From: Schistosoma haematobium
Lineage: Eukaryota; Platyhelminthes; Trematoda; Strigeidida; Schistosomatidae
Length of the DNA: 64,000 bases
Assembly (NCBI RefSeq): GCF_000699445.3
Contig: NC_067197.1
Coordinates: 5,462,152-5,526,151, forward strand
Direction of reading: 5' to 3'
Below the pieces are notes generated by a model. That model had not been told where the DNA came from, ran no database searches, and saw only the letters and a program-made list of their open reading frames with translations. How positions within the stretch are numbered: the first letter of the stretch is position 1; each line of letters starts with the position of its first letter. Of this stretch, positions 1-14,700 are shown piece after piece. Both the position numbers and the translations under genes were made by a program.

Positions 1-24
1 TTAGAGCGATTGAAAATGTCTGTG

Positions 25-115
25 ATTAACGCGAATCAGTAGTCTAATGGATAACGCATTAGATTTTCAAGTAGTAGGTACTAGTTTCGAATTTCAGTGC
101 GAGCACCAATACTGA
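25..115 (+). repeat. tRNA-like SINE head
   Basis: A-box-like 'tagtctaatggataacgc' and B-box-like 'agtttcgaatttcag' at tRNA-like spacing. The acceptor stem is not paired, so this is a SINE remnant and not a tRNA gene. Confidence 0.45.
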
Positions 116-1039
116 GATGCAGATACATGCAGCTATAGTCACAAATTACAACAAAATGTAAATTCTGGATTCCATTGCTCCCTACTACCTGAAAGTATAA
201 TAAACTTGTGACTACAGATTCTCGTATGAGAATAGAAAATGAACAGTCATGAATATTGACAACCTAGTAGTCGAAAGCCCAAATTAGACTATAAGTAAAT
301 TGACAAAACAATTCATCAACTGTTGTATACAGAACTATATGCTTGATTTACAGCTTTAATTGTCTTGGGATGACTAATTGAACAAATTGTTAGGAATGAT
401 TAAATTACAACGAGTGTATAAAGTTGTATAAATTTGAGCACAATAAAAACTACAGATGAGTATATCATTTTAAGGTATTCATTTAGCTCGTAGTCAGAAT
501 ATTTTCGCATGTTTTTCGAGAACTCTTATTTATAAAGTTAGGTTTATAGTGAAATTTATAAACACTTATCATGAGCTGAAATTCATATAGAGTTAGACTA
601 TTATTAGACCCACGTTTGGGACCAGGTAGAAAAGTAAAAACTGACATATATGAGTTCAAGTTCATGTATGATCCTGGGTATTTATTGTTTAGGGGTTGCA
701 AATTGGGAAAAATTAGCTATCCAGTGCCTTCTAGTTTCGTAATGTTATTCACTTATTTCAGTCTATAATGAAAAATGTACTCATATTCTAATCATTATTC
801 ATGGTTTATTAATGACATAACTACTTTTCAAATTATTACAGTTCAACATTTACTCAACTTTAAGTCACAATGCTTATGTGAAAGTTTATTGATACTATTA
901 GACTGATCTAAATGAAAAAAGTGAAATAGGGTTTCAACTTAAAACTTAGTGGTAGACAGTCAAAAAATCTAACCACTAGGTCACTGTACCATCTATCTAC
1001 TGTTCAGATTCTTCTTGCTTTTAAGTCTTTTTAAACAAG

Positions 1040-1135
1040 ATTATTCCCATGTAAGCCCACTTAGTCCCAATTTAGGACTTGTCAGCTGGATATCACTGCA
1101 ACTCACTACTGTTGTTCACATTAAGACTTAAACTT
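1040..1135 (-). repeat. Old family-1 SINE remnant
   Basis: Minus strand: 'tccagctgacaagtcctaaa', then 'ttgggactaagtgggctt'. Stem I and II outlines of the Sm-alpha module survive; the core does not. Confidence 0.4.
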
Positions 1136-1639
1136 GTACCTTTCGCTTTAAACGCAAACACATTATCCGATGGAACAATCATTCCACATAACCACTAAAT
1201 TTTCCAACGGGTATGTTATTAATCTTATCTTTAGTAACGCTTGTATCAACCGTAATAAGTCATTATTAATTAGTAAGCTTGTTTTAATTAAAGCTTAGGA
1301 AACTACTTAACATATATTTCAAAGTAAGAATTAAAGTTCGGATTACGAGAAATTTTTGAAAATGCTTGAATTCAATGAAATTTGACATATTCCACTTCAA
1401 ATGAACATACTAGCAAAGAACTCAGAATCGGGGATGTCAGTCAGTAACAACGTAGAACTTCGCATGTATGTACATCAGTTCGAGTTGTTATACCATATTA
1501 GCACAGAGATACACTTGTCAATTCAAATCACATAGTGGTAGAGGTAGTAAAAATATAAGTAGTAATCGGAAACATTGGGGTTTGAAGATGTTATTCAATG
1601 AGTATAATACAGTGAGATAAATGTGGAAAGAGAAAAAAA

Positions 1640-1862
1640 GGAACATGAAGAATTCAGAAGATTAGAATGGATGCACCTGCGCCACTGCAAACGATTTTGA
1701 GCCATGTTATTCAAGGTCTCTAACCATCGGTTGCTATCATCTTGCAGATCACAACCAGGTAGTCTACACCTACTAACATGGCTCAGTCCACTTGTCAGTG
1801 ACTTCATGGATTTGTGCCATGTTTTGGTCTGGCCGCCCTTAGCTTTCATCCAACCTAGTTCT
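1640..1862 (-). mobile_element. LINE 3' fragment, second family
   Basis: Minus frame carries [20 protein letters not shown] and [15 protein letters not shown], similar to the 28 kb copy. Both ends truncated. Lies left of the CEP170-like exon at 1967. Confidence 0.7.
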
Positions 1863-1966
1863 ACACCACTTGATCAACAACAAAGGATAAGTATAAAGAA
1901 GCATAATAATAAAATAATTATATATATACACGTTTAATTTGACAGTAGGCGAAAAAAAAATCTTAC

Positions 1967-2704
1967 CGGTATTGATGATTCCACAATATTCATACTGTTA
2001 CCACTACTATCGGCACCATCAACAAATTGATTAGGTGATGGGAGTAATTTATACGTATCTTCAAATTCAGCTCTTAACGACTCGATTGTAAATTGTCCAG
2101 TTAATTCGTTATCACAATTATCAAATGGAATACTGTATGGTCTACCGCTTTGATTCGATGTGACCAGCACCAGGTCGTTGTCTCTGCCTTCATCATCATT
2201 ATCATTTTCTACAATATGCCATAATTTCTCTTTTGAAATGGGACTACCTCTGGGTGTAATATTTTCTACAATGACGCCGTGTGTATTCATCGCTGATTCA
2301 ACATTTAGACCAGAATCGATTGTTGTTACTGAAGAAGCTAAAGTTTCATGGCTACGAATAATGACAGGTAGGACACCTTGTGCAATTAATGTATCATCTA
2401 TATCAAGAATATAAGTACCTGTGTGACTTGGTGTTAAACTAGTTAACGAGGCCCCAACATGATCAGAATCTTCTAAGTTATCGATTACACATGGTAAAAC
2501 ATCTTTTTTATTCTTAGAATTCTGTAGTGTATTGTCATGAGTTTCAGTAAGACATACAGTTGAACTAGTTATGCATAAAGGTTTCTCAATTGATGAAGTT
2601 TTAGTTAAATCTACTGTAGAAATGGAATCATTCAATCGTTTATTCCCAGAATATTGATGATGCGCTGTATGTGTTTGTACATGTTCAACAGATAACATGG
2701 AGTT
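1967..2704 (-). CDS. CEP170: CEP170-like exon (second [10 protein letters not shown] repeat)
   Basis: 738 nt = 246 codons, phase 0 to 0. Acceptor TTTATCTAG, donor CCG|GTAAGA. Contains [16 protein letters not shown] and [15 protein letters not shown], parallel to the preceding exon, then [19 protein letters not shown]. The gene continues left of the window: this exon ends in a good donor and no terminal exon was seen in 1-1966. Confidence 0.82.
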
Positions 2705-5700
2705 CTAGATAAATGATGAAAACAAATTGGAGTACATAAATAATAATGACTTTTTTATAGGTAAAAATTAAACAAAAATACATTCCCAGTGCACGGGAGA
2801 GTGTAAAACAAAATTTCATAATACAACGACAATGATTAATTGACAACTGTATCATTTCCGTATGTGTCGAATAGATTTGAATTCTTTGACACTAACCGCT
2901 CCCCATTAAGAAACAACGTTATACAATTTCATTTGTTAATTACCTTGAGCGGTATAAAAATATCAGTAAAATTATTGTATAGGGACGAACGAGTCAATCC
3001 GAGTCGTGAGCACAGCTTCTAGGCCGTTGCGTGAAATCAAAATATGGTAGTATAACGAGGGGTAGAAATACCCTAATTGCTAGTACTTAACAGTTAAGTG
3101 ATTACAATGTTAACAATTTAGGCACTTAAGAATATTAATTTACTTGAGACGATATCCATTAATGCATAGTACATGTACCTTTCTATTTGTTCTTTTAATG
3201 TATGTGCTGTGATGTATGAATGTAGTCGATCGGAGTTAACATTAAAATGTGATGTTTTGATTTTAGAAAGTGGTTTATTTGATACGAAGTAATGTGATGA
3301 TATTTCAATCATTAGATTTAACTATTTTACCGCAAATGTGTACTTTTCATTATAGGGCAAAACTGAATGAAGAGGAAGAAGTCATACAGGAACTGTATGC
3401 GTTATAAGACATAAAAAATATTAATCTTTGACGACAATTAAGTTTCTACTTTCACTGCTCAATCTGATTTGTTACAAGGAGATCTTGTGTTATCCCTACG
3501 TGTTTTTCGCTTGTTGTTGTTCATTATTAACTGGGCCAGCTGCATTCATTTTAATTTAAACGAACACATAATGAACAATCAGACCACATGTTGTAATGTA
3601 AATTCGATTAAGTTTACAAGCGATTGATTAGAATTGTTTTTCTTGCTTTGAAAAACTGATTTTTATTACCAGAAAAAGGAGCTACGACATAAATTAACGA
3701 TAAAAGTAGTTTGTACCTACTAGAAAATATCACTAACACTGAGGAAGTAAGCCAGTATACTTTTACTGTATTGTAGTGGACACTACTCACAAGACTGTTT
3801 GCAAGTAGTATGTAGCGGAACGTCGCGTCGAAGTTGTTAGGCGGAGTGAAGCGTTTCAGTTCATCGAAAGCACGGGGTAGGCAGAACACTTGGAGACCAG
3901 ACAAGGAGATAATTCAGATGGCAGAATACACCAAAAGATGCAAATGAGTGATTGAACGCTATGTATATGTATTATGTAAATACTTTGTAACTTCCGCATC
4001 AATTATAAGATTATTCCTGCCTATTGCCATGTTTCACAGTAGAAGAATTAAGGTGTATGCATGCTAACGTATTTAAATTACGGGATAGACATAAGAGGTT
4101 GAATGTAATGAGATAAAATTGCTGAAATTGAATTCTACGTTAAAATATCAATAGAATATAATTAATTGTCTAATATTAAAAGAGAAACTTAACAGATTTT
4201 TACCTCAAAATCTTTTGCAAACTGTTGCAATTGTTTTGTTTGTTGAGTATTCGACAAACGATTGGTAGATTGACGATTCAGTACTTCACCCACTGTCGTA
4301 ATATCTCCTACAGGACTTCCACGAGGTGTTAATAAGTCATTATCTTTAGATAAATGAATATTTTGCTCATCGGAATGCTGTAAGAAATCTTGATTTGTAT
4401 TATTAATATTATCTTCATTATCATCATCAATACAATCGCCTCCATCAATTACATAAGTTCCTGTTTGACTTGGTGTTAAACTAATGACAGAAGTACTAAC
4501 AAACATGGATAGGTTCATTGATTTTAATGTTGGATCCATTGTTGTATCATCATTCTCATGTATTGTACAGTTAATTTTATTATTGGATACAGTTGAAGAT
4601 TTAACGATATTTTGAGCTTGATCTGTCGGGATTTCATTTGTATAACATTTCGGTAAATACATTGGAGTTTTTGTTGCTAATGTCCTACTGTTTGAAGTTG
4701 ATATGGTTGTTAAATCAGAACGATGAGAAGGAAGATCTTGATAAGGTGTTTCTTCATCATCAATCGAAAGTAACCCAGAAAACTGTAAGGAATTTAGATA
4801 AGTGAAAATTTGAAATAAACTTTAGTTGTTAAAATGTAGACAGTGTGTTGAGTACATGTATAGCGATCATTCATGACTCATTTATAATATTAACAAAACT
4901 GTCGTGCTGCAGTAGTTTATTGATTAAGGAAATCAGCTAATCGGAAATAATAAAAGTAGGGTTTTGCACAAATGTACGTTGGCCTAAGTTCCCATTAATG
5001 TATTAGCATGACAAGACGAAATTAACAAGATGACTAGGAAAGAAATCGGACACTATCCAGTCATTGAGACAATAATTCGGAGACAACTCCTCACTATTCA
5101 ATGCGCGCTATCGATGTTTGAAGCTGATTATGGACGAAGATGCTGATTTTCTCACACATGTGGTATCGTCAATTGAGAATGCGTACGCTTCCGGTTGAAG
5201 TCGTTTACTGAAGACCAATTTAAAGCCCTCATTCTCATCAGCAGCCTTCAATCGCAGAAGTTCAGTGACATTAGAACACGCTTGCTAAGTCAATTGGACC
5301 AAGACCCAAAACTAACTCTTAATAATATTGCAAACGAATATCAACGTCTAATCAATCTGCAGCGTGACACTACGATGGCCCAGCTTGGTGATTCAGATCA
5401 TACCGAAGTTCATGTAGTTCAACAACCACCCAACCCGCACAAATCTGTCCCAGAGACATCTAGTTCACGTCAAAAGACAAAAACAAATCCTCCTGCTTCA
5501 TGCTGGCACTGTAGTGCACGGCATTTTGTTCGAAGCTTTCCATATAGACAACATCGTTGCAGGAAACGTAAAGCTGTGGGTCATAAAAATGGTTTCTGTC
5601 AGAAAAAGAAGCCAAGCAGCTCCAGAGGTACCAGAAAGCTTGTCCTTAGATCTGGCACAAATTCGTTGAGTCTGATAGCAACCTGTCAGAAGTCAACCCT

Positions 5701-8700
5701 AGGTGACAGGAAATTTATTACCCTTAATATTAATGGCCATTCGTTTAGATTGCAAATAGACACCGCATCTGACGTAACAATTCTCTCACGAAAATATTGG
5801 ATCAGAATGGGAAGGCCACGCACGGTGCCAACGACACAAAAAACTCGTACTGCATGCGGTAATTATCTACGTTTGTTGTGACAACTAGATTGTAAAGTTT
5901 CTTTTCACGACTCGACGTTTACCGGGGCATGTTACATCACACCAGCTGATCTTAATCTACTTGGTTTGACCGGCTACATTTAGCTGACGTTCCGTTAAGC
6001 ACCGTATGCCATCTGACGAAACAACCTCATGAACCTGAAGCATATTCGAAACAACTAGTGACGGAGTTTCCAACCATTTTCCAGCCTGTATTGGCTCAGT
6101 GCACTGCTATGAAAGTAACACTTCGGTTGAAACCTGTCTTCCGTCCAAAGAGACCAGTGCCGTACGGAGCATTATCGAAAGTTGACGAAGAACTAAACCG
6201 CCTTCAACTACAGGGAGTTATTACACCTGTTTCTCATTTTGCCTGGGCAGCACCCATTGTGGTTATTAAGAAGGTTAATGGCACAATCCGAATATGCGCA
6301 GATTTTTCCACAGGTCTTAACACAGCTCTCATTACCCACTGCCAGTCCCTGCAGATTTGTTCACAATGCTAAGTGGTGAAAAGTTCTTAGCAAAGCTGGA
6401 TCTAGCTGATGCCTATTTACAAGTGGAAGTGAATGAAGAATCCAGAGAGCTACTTACCATCAATATTTATCGTGGCTTGTTTCAGCACAATCGCCTACCA
6501 TTTGGTGTTAAGACAGCTCCATCGATTTTTCAGAAACTAATGGATACTATTCTATCGGGTATCCCGGGGGTCGCAACTTATCTCGATGACATCTTAATTG
6601 TTGCCACATCGTTAGAACAGCTTCGAGAACGCACGACAGTTGTACTAAAACGCGTCAGCGATAACGGATTCCGATTACGCCCAGAAAAATGTCAGCTTTT
6701 CTTGAAGTCAGTAAACTACTTGGGATTCATCTTTGATGCCGCAGGTCGCGGACCAGATCCTGAAAACATCCGAGCTAAAAAAACTGATGCCGACTCCCAC
6801 TAATATCTTTGAGTTACGATCATTCTTGGGATTAATTAGCTACTACTCAGCTTTTGTTCCGTCGATGTATGACATACGCGCTCCACTACACTATCTTCTG
6901 AATAAGAATACTATTTGGAACTGAACAAAAGAGTGTGAAGCTGCATTTTGCAAGCTGAAAACCATCATTAGTTCTGATAATAATCAACATATGCTCACTA
7001 GTGACTGGCTTCAAGATGTATATCCTGGAGTTCAACCGGGTCAGTTGTGAGGCAGTAACTTACTGATGACAATGGTGGATGTGTCGCTCAATTTCGTGGG
7101 TTAGTTGAATTTAGACATTAACACTGTTGGATGCCAGCCGGCTAAGTGGTCTAGTGGTTAAGTGCTCGTGCGCGAGACCAGTAGGTCCTGAGTTCGAATC
7201 CCGCGGGCGGGATCGTGGATGCGCACCGCTGAGGAGTCCCACAATAGGACCAAACGGCCGTCCAGTGCTTCCAGGTTTTCCATGGTGGTCTAGCTTCAAT
7301 TGACTCATGATCTCAACAACTGAAATGTAATTTATAAAATAACGGATCATTAGATGTAACCTATTCAGTCATGGAAATTGAGAGTAAGATAGTAAATAAA
7401 TGATCATACTGACTAAAGAACTCGGTGTATTAAAAAAAAACTATTTGAAACAGACAATCCAAACTAATGCATTTGAGTTTGGCGTCCGAATATTATTATG
7501 TACATCTTTGAAAAGTCTGATGCCTATGAGCTTGTTTCCCTGCAGGGTTATTAGCATGAACTACTGCCGAAGAGCCCTTCGATCTACAAAAATAAATTCA
7601 AAAAAAATTCTAATCAAACATTAGAATTAAATATTTTATAGCTTCTAAGGGCTTTTCCTAGTTGATATTAATTAGTGAGAGAAGCTATTCTTGTAAAATA
7701 TATACAGATCTTCCCATGAAAAATAATTTGCATAAAGTTAAAGAATAAATACAAACACTAACTTTATTTTGCACATTCGAATTAGTTTGAAAATTTTGAA
7801 ATTTTTCATTGATGCCATAACCATGTAAATGATAATCTAATTGTTCATTTGTATCATTGGATTCAGATGAAAAGTGTTTTTGAAAGTCCACTGATGAATA
7901 TGGTGAAAATGCTTGAAATATACCATCAGTCGTTGTGGTTTCAATTTCTTCTACACCTTGAAACATTCGATAAAATAAATAAGCTTTTGGATCATCGTAA
8001 GCTTCAATGGTAGAAACTACAGATGCTATTCGATCAGAGACACATAATGAAGATTTATTAGTGTTCGAGTATTGATTAATATTATCAGTAGATAATTTAC
8101 GACAGATTCCAACACGTCCTTGAGTAGTACCACGACGTAAAAATGTACTTGTTATGGGTTTTTTAGCACTATTTCCTATAGGTGATTCATAAGTTCGACG
8201 AGAATCACATTTAGGTGATGAAGAGATTGGACTTTCATTTGGCACTGAACGAATAGATTCTCTTGTTTTTACTTGTTTTGCATCGGAACTTGTTGTCGGT
8301 GTCATAAAGCTACGATTAATACCACGATGTTGTACAGTTGCTAAGAAAAATAAAGATGATAAAAATAAGATTTTTTCCAAGGATTTAATAATATAACACA
8401 TTTAGTACAGCAATCCGAATGTCATTTTAGATCACTTGAAAAACAATGTGACAAAGCACCCATTAAATACGATCATTGACAACTCAACATGTATTAAATC
8501 AATTATTGTTAGAAACCGACTGAGATTGGAAACATGGATCGCTGGATTTCAACTCGGTGATCCAAAGAGATGATGGTAGCCTGAAGATCTAGTGGTCTTA
8601 AGTTCAGTCAAAAATCAGGTCGTTGGGGTGTATAAATGTACTCAGTGAACGCTGGTTTTCTAGACTATATAAGTCAATATCGAAAACGTTACAAATTGAT

Positions 8701-11700
8701 TAGAAATGAATAATGACGCGAAACAATACAAACCTCAGTGCAGTATTAAAATCTATGGAAAATGTATATGAATCTATCTCACAATGGGTTTCACTATGTA
8801 ATATTTTTCTCATCACCATCTGTTCACCACATTAGTTAACTCATTAACAAAATCAATACAATTTACAGTAGTATTATTCACTTCAAAGATAAAAAACCCA
8901 CAAACTCAAACACTTCCGCAGTAATGAGCACAAAACTAGGTAGATAAAATTCGATCAGCACTAAAGGATTAAACAGCCGTAGCCCGGATAGCTTAGTGGT
9001 AATGTCTTAGACTGTGAGGTTAGATTATCCGAGTATGAAAGCACCGATGAACATCAATTTCCTGAATACTGTCTACTAGCCAACTATCAGCTAGCACCAA
9101 ACGTAGATGAACTAGCGCATTTTTCTAACTAACTCTAACCACTTAATTTCAAAACATAGTGCACATGATGTAAAGTCAATTAGACAAGCAACCATATTCA
9201 AACCTGACTGATAGAATTCAATCAACAATAAAGGACTAAGAAAACATGACATTGGATAAGACTAATGGATCACTCGAAGTATATAAACATATACGTTTTG
9301 AAAGCTTGAATGTATTTCAACGAAATTAAAAGTTGGAAGCCATTACTTGGAACTGGTTTGAATGACTAATTAGATTAAATTAAAAGGCTGTTAAATGATA
9401 AAATTAACATTTTCTGATTGTAAACTATATTTTGGATAAGTAAATAAACCTCAATCCCAGTATTTTTTCTATTCTCTCAACAAAATATAAAGTAGACAAA
9501 ACTGAGGTAAGAGAAAATTTACACTGTCTAGTTGCAGACGATGCCCCACGTAGATTAGAACGTGAATCTGTTAAACCTGTAGTAGACAAGTGTACTGAAC
9601 CACGTGTTACCACTGAAACTTTGGATCGATTTAATTGGCTAGGAGCTGTACGTTGACTTGTTAGTGATGCAGCACCGGCGGAAATTCGACGTCCACCAAC
9701 CGAGAATGGAGGTTTAACATTTGTTCTGTTTGATTGTGTAGGTCCTGAAATATTTTATGTAAATGAAATATAACATGGTGAAATATATAATGATAACGAG
9801 ATATTATGCAAACTAAAATGATCACGTTTCTGCGCAATAATAAACTTAATTGCGGAAAATCAAAAGCATCATGTTTAAAAAGGAACATACTGTACCAAAG
9901 TTTGAATTCTTGCTATAATTATTGCCCACTAGTTATTAACTTTAAGATAAGTTACAAAACGTATGATAGACAGTTGTTACCAATGAAATTCAATAAGTTT
10001 AACAGTAAGGGAAATATCGCGCGAATAGTAAATGACGATTGTAGTGTTTAAAAAATTGATTGAAGATGGAAATATGGATCAGTATGTTCCACATTGGTAT
10101 TGATTAAAGGTAATTGTTGGGACCTATTTGTGGACTAATATTATACGTATATTTTTATTGTATAACTACTCAGTAATTAGATTATGTATATCTATATTCC
10201 TCTTATAAGCTTCATTTTGACTTACTATCCTTAAACCATACTCAATTTATTAATTACAGTCTCCTACAATCACAACCACTTTTGTCTAGATCTTGTACAA
10301 ATGTTATTTACTATTTTGTGGTGTGATGTAGTCTGTTTGGCTTGTATATAAACCAGGTATGTTTGAAATAAATGATTCGTATAGTGGGAGCTGGTATTGG
10401 TGTTCTAGACACAACTGGCAGGGCTAGGAGGATAAAGTACCAATAAGGACGCTAGGCTGCTCATACTGGTCGATACATCATTGGTTTGGCATAGTGCTAA
10501 GATTGTAAGTGTCGTACTCCGATTGATGAATAAGTCACGCGATAATTAGCCGGGCTAAAAGTACACAACAGTATTGTTTTCATCGTGAAAATTGAAGTTG
10601 TGGGTTCAATCTTTGGAGGTGTCAAGGTTGTACACTACTGAGAAGTTCTAAATTAGAACGAAACAACTATCAAGTGCTAACTGTTTAAAAAAGTTTTTCA
10701 CATGATATCAGTTCCGAGTAATAGCCCCATTCATATTCAGTTGGGCTCTGCAACACAATGAATAACAGGATGATAATTGTTATATTAATAGTAGTTATAA
10801 GAATGGCAAGAACGGAATATTAATGAAATAAATGAGAATATTCGTATCTCAGGATTATGATTTTGATAGTATCCAGTGCTTAGAGGTTTTCGATGATTGA
10901 CTAACTTAGATCGATTTGGTGACCTCAATAACATTCAAAGATTTCGATAAATGGGTGAAGTTAGACATGCATACTACTTAACACTGGCTCAGTAGTCAAG
11001 AGGTTAAGCGCTCGCATCCAATACTGAAGATCCTAGGTTTGATACCTGGTAGAGGAACCGTGGATGCACACTACTGAAGAATCCTATACTATTACCAAAC
11101 AGCTCTCCCGTGCTTCTAGATTTTCAATTGTCGTCAAACTTAAAACAGTTCATGATTTCAATGCAAAACCTATATAAGTTTAATACATTTGGATTGTGAT
11201 TCACAGTAGAATTCAAAACGTGAATCTCGTCCTATTCAGAACTTATCACTTGAATGCACATGAAACCTTTCATTGATATCTACAATATGATTCGAACAAT
11301 TAATCATATATATTGATTCGACTGTGTAACAATTAAAAGAATTATAAAAAAGACACATATTTACTCAACGAAATTTCAATCAACACATTATGACGTGTAT
11401 TACGTCATTAGTTACTACTAATAACAATTAGACAGTCATGAATTCACTAGTAACATTTATATTACTTGGGAACATAATCGCCGACAGATGAAACTTTATA
11501 CATTTTTAATTGATCAAAGTAACAAATACTTTTTTTTATTAAAAAAAAATCAAAATGTTTACAAAATAATTGTAATTTAATAGCTAACAAATAATCATAT
11601 ATTTTTGAAACTATCTGTTGGTTGTTCAATAAATGTATTGTATCCAGTATTTATGAATATTTTAGTATCAATTTAACGGTTTGGTTTCGTATAATAGAAT

Positions 11701-14700
11701 GTCATGCTTGAACACGCGTAATGCTGACCAGTGTTGGGAATGGTTGGAAGAAAGTTAGGGGCGGTCAAACCAAAACGTGGCATCAGTGCTTGAAGTCACT
11801 AACTTTTGATCTCAGCTATGTTGGTAGATGCAGACTACTTGGTTGGAGTCCATGTGACTATCGTAACCAATGGTTGGAGAATGTGGGTGACATGGCTCAG
11901 AATCGATCACAATGACGTAGGTGTATACACTTTCTGTATTCCCTTAAATTGTGAGATTAAAATCGCTTCACATCTTTCTTTCTACCAACTAACTCTTTTT
12001 TTACTGCAAAGTATCCTTACATAAAATTTTTCTTTTATATATTACCACCACTGAATTAACTAGTTCTATAGATTCGGTGTTCATTTTGTTGTATTAATGA
12101 GGTATGGCAACTTGGACCGATGCACATATGTGCCTGGTCCTACATTGTAGATGACTGATGTAATTTTCGAGAAAAAAGTTTGTTTAAAGCTCTAAGTTTT
12201 GTCATATTTTTCTCTTTTATTTATCAGGTATGTTGAACTGCTTCATTTACAATGATATGTTCACAAGGGGCAGGTTATAGATAATTTCAATCAAAATTAT
12301 ATTCTGATATGCAAATAGTCTCTCAATAAAGGGACGAAAAGATCATAAGAAGTGTTTGGATGCAACATAATTGTTGAAAATTGAATATGTTGCGGATACA
12401 CTTAGCTAACCGAATTTTTTCTATGGAAAGTTGAGTAATATTTGTCAGTAATTAGTCTCTAATATGGTTAAAGTTAATAATCACGATAAGAATATGAATC
12501 GTAATTTGTGAATATATAAATGTAACTTAAATGTTTTCCATATTTATTGCCCATGAACCAACTGTATAAATAAGCATTTTTTAAAATCTATTAACTATTA
12601 GCTTTAGACAAAACTTCTAATTTTCAGTTTGGGATTATGGATATTGTTAAATTTCATTGAAATCATGAATCGATCAATATTAGGCTACTATTGAAAACCT
12701 GGAAGCACTGGACGGCTGTTTCGTCCTAGTATTGGACTCCGTAACAGTGTGCATCCACAATATTGCACTCAGGGATCGAACCCAAGATCTTCAGTCTCGC
12801 GTGAGAACGCTTAACCTGAGTCGGCATCAAACAGCGTTAGTATCTAAATTCAACAAATCCACGATATCGCACAACCATCTTCCATTGTCTTTGGTGGGTA
12901 ACTGCCTCAAACCCGATACGGTTAAACTACATTGATCATGGTTTCTCACTAGAACTTCAAGAATTCCCTCTAGAAGCTAGTCAGTAGTGAGTACATAATG
13001 TGAGAGTATCATAACTCTTAAACATAAATCCTAATCCCTAATTCTAGTCGTTATCCTTTTTTTAAGTTTTAAATTAACAACTTAGTCATGTATATCATTT
13101 GAATTTTGATTAGCTACAAACTGATCTTACTTTCTCAAGGTTATTTGAAAGGCTTCAGTGAACTGTATTTTCATCGTAAACATAAATGAACAGGCAGTGG
13201 ATAAAATCTAAACAAAATAACACTACTAAGTTAATAATGCTATTCTGTTTGCGAATACAAATTAGTTGTACATTAGAAATGTCATTATTGTTGACTTGTT
13301 TTAATTTAGAGTGGGGTTACTTATTTTAACAGACTTATTATTGATTATTCCATGTTGTACTACTGCTCGTTTTTCTCACCATTGTCACAGTGATACATAA
13401 TGAGAGTTGTATAGAATAAACTTCATACAAAAATATATGATCCGAATGTTATATTTTTCAAGCAATTTGTTACCATTGTTCCACACACACAAATACATCC
13501 TCCGTCTCCTCGACTAGACAGATGATGTGTCATATATATATACAGAATGTTCCAAAATTGTATGTACACTTAAATGATAATTTATGAGCTCATTGAATGA
13601 TTACCGGTCACTTAAGAAACTCCACAGTATATAAGCTCCTTATTAAAAACAGTCTGCCCGAAAAAGTAAGAGAAAATGAAATAGACGTAATAAGGTAGAG
13701 AACAACTAGAGGGGTTTTTTAGGGAATTTATTGACATTTTTTACATAGGCTGCGTCCTCTGAATTTAATGATTTAATTGTGAAGCTTTTGTTTTCTTTCT
13801 AGACGAAATCACCGGCATATATTTTCGACAGAGATGAGGTTAAGAAACACGGTAGTCGAAGTAAGCATGGAAACAATGACGGTGAAACCACGGATAAAAA
13901 CTAATCAAATATCATGACAATAGAAACAAGCTGTGGGAAATGTCGAATAGATTGACTTGTTTTTTTTTTTTGAATATATACTAATAACGCAAAGGCAAGG
14001 ATGGACAAATCAAGGGCACAATTCCTACAGTTGAAGAACGTATGGAAATCAAAACAACTGTCTGTCAACCAATATCAAAGTCAGAATTTTCAATACGAAC
14101 GTCAAGACAATTAGTTCTACTGTACGTAGCAGAAACGTGGAGAACTTATACAACCATATTCAAAATAGTAAAGGTATTGATAAGCAATTGTATACCCTAG
14201 ATACTCAGTATTTGTTGACCGGATACCATCAGCAACAATTTACTGTGGAAGAGAACAAACAAACGTCCATCTGAAGAGGAAATTGAGGAAAGACTTTGGA
14301 GGTGGATAGGATACACATTGTGGAAATCATCAAACTGCATCACTAGACAAGCCCTAACTCGGAATGATAAAGGAAAAAGACTCAAGAACACATGGGGTAG
14401 GGAATTTGAAGCAGATATCTAAAAAATGAATAGCAACTGGAAAAGATTATCCAGATGAGAGTTCGATGGGATATTCCTGGTGAGCAGAGTATGCTGCTCC
14501 ACGAGGGGTAACAGGCGTGAGAAAGCAATGTATTTTTGAATAACATTGAAAGCTCCACGATTAAACCACATAACTGAAATAACACTAAATTCCTAATATT
14601 TTCCTCCTTAGGCACCAATTTTCTCCATCATCTCAAGATATGTTTGTGTCCTTTGTAAAATAATGTCACAGTACAAACAAAAAGAGCATTTTGAATATGA

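Larger units (their letters stand above)
1..1966. other. Left flank / presumed CEP170-like intron
   Basis: No coding exon recognised. Holds SINE pieces (25-115, 1040-1135), a further tRNA-like piece around 940-1000 and a LINE fragment (1640-1862). The rest is A+T-rich and unannotated. Confidence 0.5.

Noticed and set aside
7141..7202. Possible tRNA gene (A and B boxes)
   Set aside because: No acceptor-stem pairing or proper arms; the same sequence recurs attached to the hammerhead module, so it is a SINE head.
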